A stretch of DNA of 64,000 nt from Gordonia paraffinivorans NBRC 108238 (GTDB lineage Bacteria; Actinomycetota; Actinomycetes; Mycobacteriales; Mycobacteriaceae). Positions 63,076 to 64,000 of the stretch are shown here, in pieces. A model generated the notes under the pieces. The model searched no databases and was not told where the DNA came from. It was given only the letters and a program-made list of their open reading frames with translations. The stretch covers positions 1-64,000 of the forward strand of contig NZ_BAOQ01000004.1 of NCBI RefSeq assembly GCF_000344155.1, written 5' to 3'. Within the stretch, counting starts at the first letter, position 1, and every line of letters starts with the position of its first letter. The position numbers and the translations under genes are program-made.

Positions 63076-63598
63076 TGTAGCCGAAGTCCTTGAGCTTGGT
63101 GAAGCCGACCGGGACGCCGGTGCCGTAGGCGTTGAACACCCGCCCGGCCCCGGCGTAGATCCCGACGTGTCCGGCGTCGCGCCGGAAGATGATGATGTCG
63201 CCCGGCGCCAGCGCGTAGAACGGGATCGCGTGACCGACCTTCGCCTGCTGCTGGCTGGTACGGGGGAGCTTCACCCCGGCCACCGAGAACGCCCATTGGA
63301 CCAGACCGGAGCAGTCCCACGAATGCGGGCCGGTTCCGCCCCAGCGGTACGGCTTGCCGATCTGGGTCATCGCCGCACCGAGTGCGGTGATCCCTTCGGG
63401 AGTCGGAATGGGGAGGTGGATCGGCACCGATCCGGTCGTGTCACTGGAGCCCGAGCTCGAACCGGAGCTCGAGCCGGCAGCAGCGGCCTGCCCGGTATCG
63501 GTGAACGGCGTGCCGATGAACGGAACTCCCACGGACAAGGCGGCGGACAGGGCGACAGCGCAGGTGACCTGCCTTGTGCGGGTTCGCAAAACGGACAT
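63050..63598 (-). CDS. secreted NlpC/P60 peptidoglycan endopeptidase
   Basis: A 182-residue exported protein: signal peptide about 1-40, a Ser/Gly-rich linker (41-55), and an NlpC/P60 domain with Cys96 in WDCSGLVQWAF and His144 in DAGHVGIYAG. The third polar residue is probably Asn156. It should cleave stem peptides in peptidoglycan, in the style of RipB-like mycobacterial proteins. It is monocistronic; the 144-base upstream gap shows no recognised riboswitch. Confidence 0.9.
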   Translation of the reverse strand: MSVLRTRTRQVTCAVALSAALSVGVPFIGTPFTDTGQAAAAGSSSGSSSGSSDTTGSVPIHLPIPTPEGITALGAAMTQIGKPYRWGGTGPHSWDCSGLVQWAFSVAGVKLPRTSQQQAKVGHAIPFYALAPGDIIIFRRDAGHVGIYAGAGRVFNAYGTGVPVGFTKLKDFGYIKTIRRLG

Positions 63599-63742
63599 GC
63601 CGAAAACACTGGCGGATTCACATCCGGCTGTCGCCGGTGGTTTTCGACGTGTGATGAAGGCGTGACCGATGTGATGTTTGGGACAAATGTCTCTTAATGC
63701 GATTAACGATCGCTACAGACGATCATCGCCGATTCGTCTCGT

Positions 63743-64000
63743 TCACCAATAGCCGTCTGGGTCGTGTTCGGGGGATTCCGCCGGAATGATCCCCTCTGCC
63801 ACCGCGTGATCGATGCTCGCCGACAGGCGGACGCACGTCGGCATCATCGCGCCCGGCAGGAGCGGGCCGTTGCCGTCGTCGCCGCCGGCGCGCATCTGGT
63901 CGAGGCCGTGGCAGCGTCGGCGCGCATCGGCGTTCCACTGCACCGTCGTGTGGGACGGGCTGGTCTTCTTCACCAGGACGCACGCGTGACAGGCGCGGCA
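63743..64000 (-). CDS. partial gene, Cys-rich small protein (CxxCHxC) cut by the window edge
   Basis: A GTG at 63973 would give a 76-residue protein starting KKTSPSHTTVQWNADARRRC, but the frame stays open to the window edge and reads CRACHACVLVKK, with a Cys-x-x-Cys-His-x-Cys cluster that looks functional. The true start is therefore probably outside the window. Further Cys residues (RRRC, MPTC) follow. It may bind a metal or an iron-sulphur centre. No function can be assigned. Confidence 0.55.
   Translation of the reverse strand, partial: CRACHACVLVKKTSPSHTTVQWNADARRRCHGLDQMRAGGDDGNGPLLPGAMMPTCVRLSASIDHAVAEGIIPAESPEHDPDGYW

Noticed and set aside
1-64000. CRISPR arrays, tRNA or rRNA genes, insertion sequences, prophage
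   Set aside because: No regularly spaced repeats, cloverleaf-like sequences, transposases, integrases or phage structural genes were recognised.

Overview
The window is high-GC DNA from a mycolic-acid-bearing actinobacterium (Mycobacteriales), most likely Gordonia or a close relative such as Rhodococcus. The evidence is a ClpC very close to mycobacterial ClpC1, a secreted antigen-85-type mycolyltransferase, a paired purS-purQ, and a large steroid (cholesterol) catabolic region with its regulator KstR and KstR operators. The genus is inferred; no rRNA or tRNA gene was seen.

Layout. 0-2.3 kb: MarR regulator and DHA2 drug exporter. 2.4-7.5 kb: glutathione peroxidase, purS, purQ, M18 aminopeptidase, a secreted transglycosylase and a PQQ-like beta-propeller protein. 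7.6-15.7 kb: a long leftward operon with choline transporter BetT, betaine aldehyde dehydrogenase and choline dehydrogenase, followed without real gaps by an alpha/beta hydrolase, an ECF sigma factor and a triple-VOC protein. 16-18.7 kb: clpC. 18.8-20.6 kb: a crotonase and an HNH nuclease. 20.6-25.6 kb: two secreted-protein genes (secretory-lipase-like and LVIVD-repeat) broken by four single-base frameshifts, with a DUF305 gene between them. 25.8-34.4 kb: MFS exporter, hydrolase, SDRs, an amidohydrolase coupled to a class III CoA-transferase, and three beta-oxidation-type genes. 34.5-36 kb: mycolyltransferase and a MaoC hydratase.

36-45.8 kb and 49.9-61.5 kb form the steroid region. KstR and fadE34 diverge around a perfect KstR palindrome. 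A second operator precedes chsE1-chsE2-chsH2-chsH1-ltp2-mini-ORF-fadD, an operon held together by ATGA/GTGA overlaps: the FadE pair dehydrogenates the shortened side-chain acyl-CoA, ChsH1-ChsH2 hydrates it, and Ltp2 with the DUF35 part of ChsH2 cleaves it. Leftward kstD-chsH3 starts from a double KstR operator, and leftward crotonase-FadE-FadE encodes a second heteromeric acyl-CoA dehydrogenase pair. Rightward hsaE-hsaG-hsaF (the meta-cleavage tail that turns the dienoate from rings A/B into pyruvate and propionyl-CoA) starts from another double operator and continues into an SDR, an F420-type luciferase-like oxidoreductase and a SnoaL-like protein of unknown role. A 3' scrap of a ketosteroid-isomerase-like gene lies between kstD and the FadE pair.

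Between the steroid blocks sit an ArsB/SLC13-type permease, a second DHA2 exporter and a small conserved protein. 61.3-64 kb holds a small acidic repeat protein, a perfect convergent terminator, a two-domain VOC protein, a membrane protein, an NlpC/P60 hydrolase, and a gene running off the right edge whose visible start reads Cys-x-x-Cys-His-x-Cys. No CRISPR array, insertion sequence or prophage was recognised.
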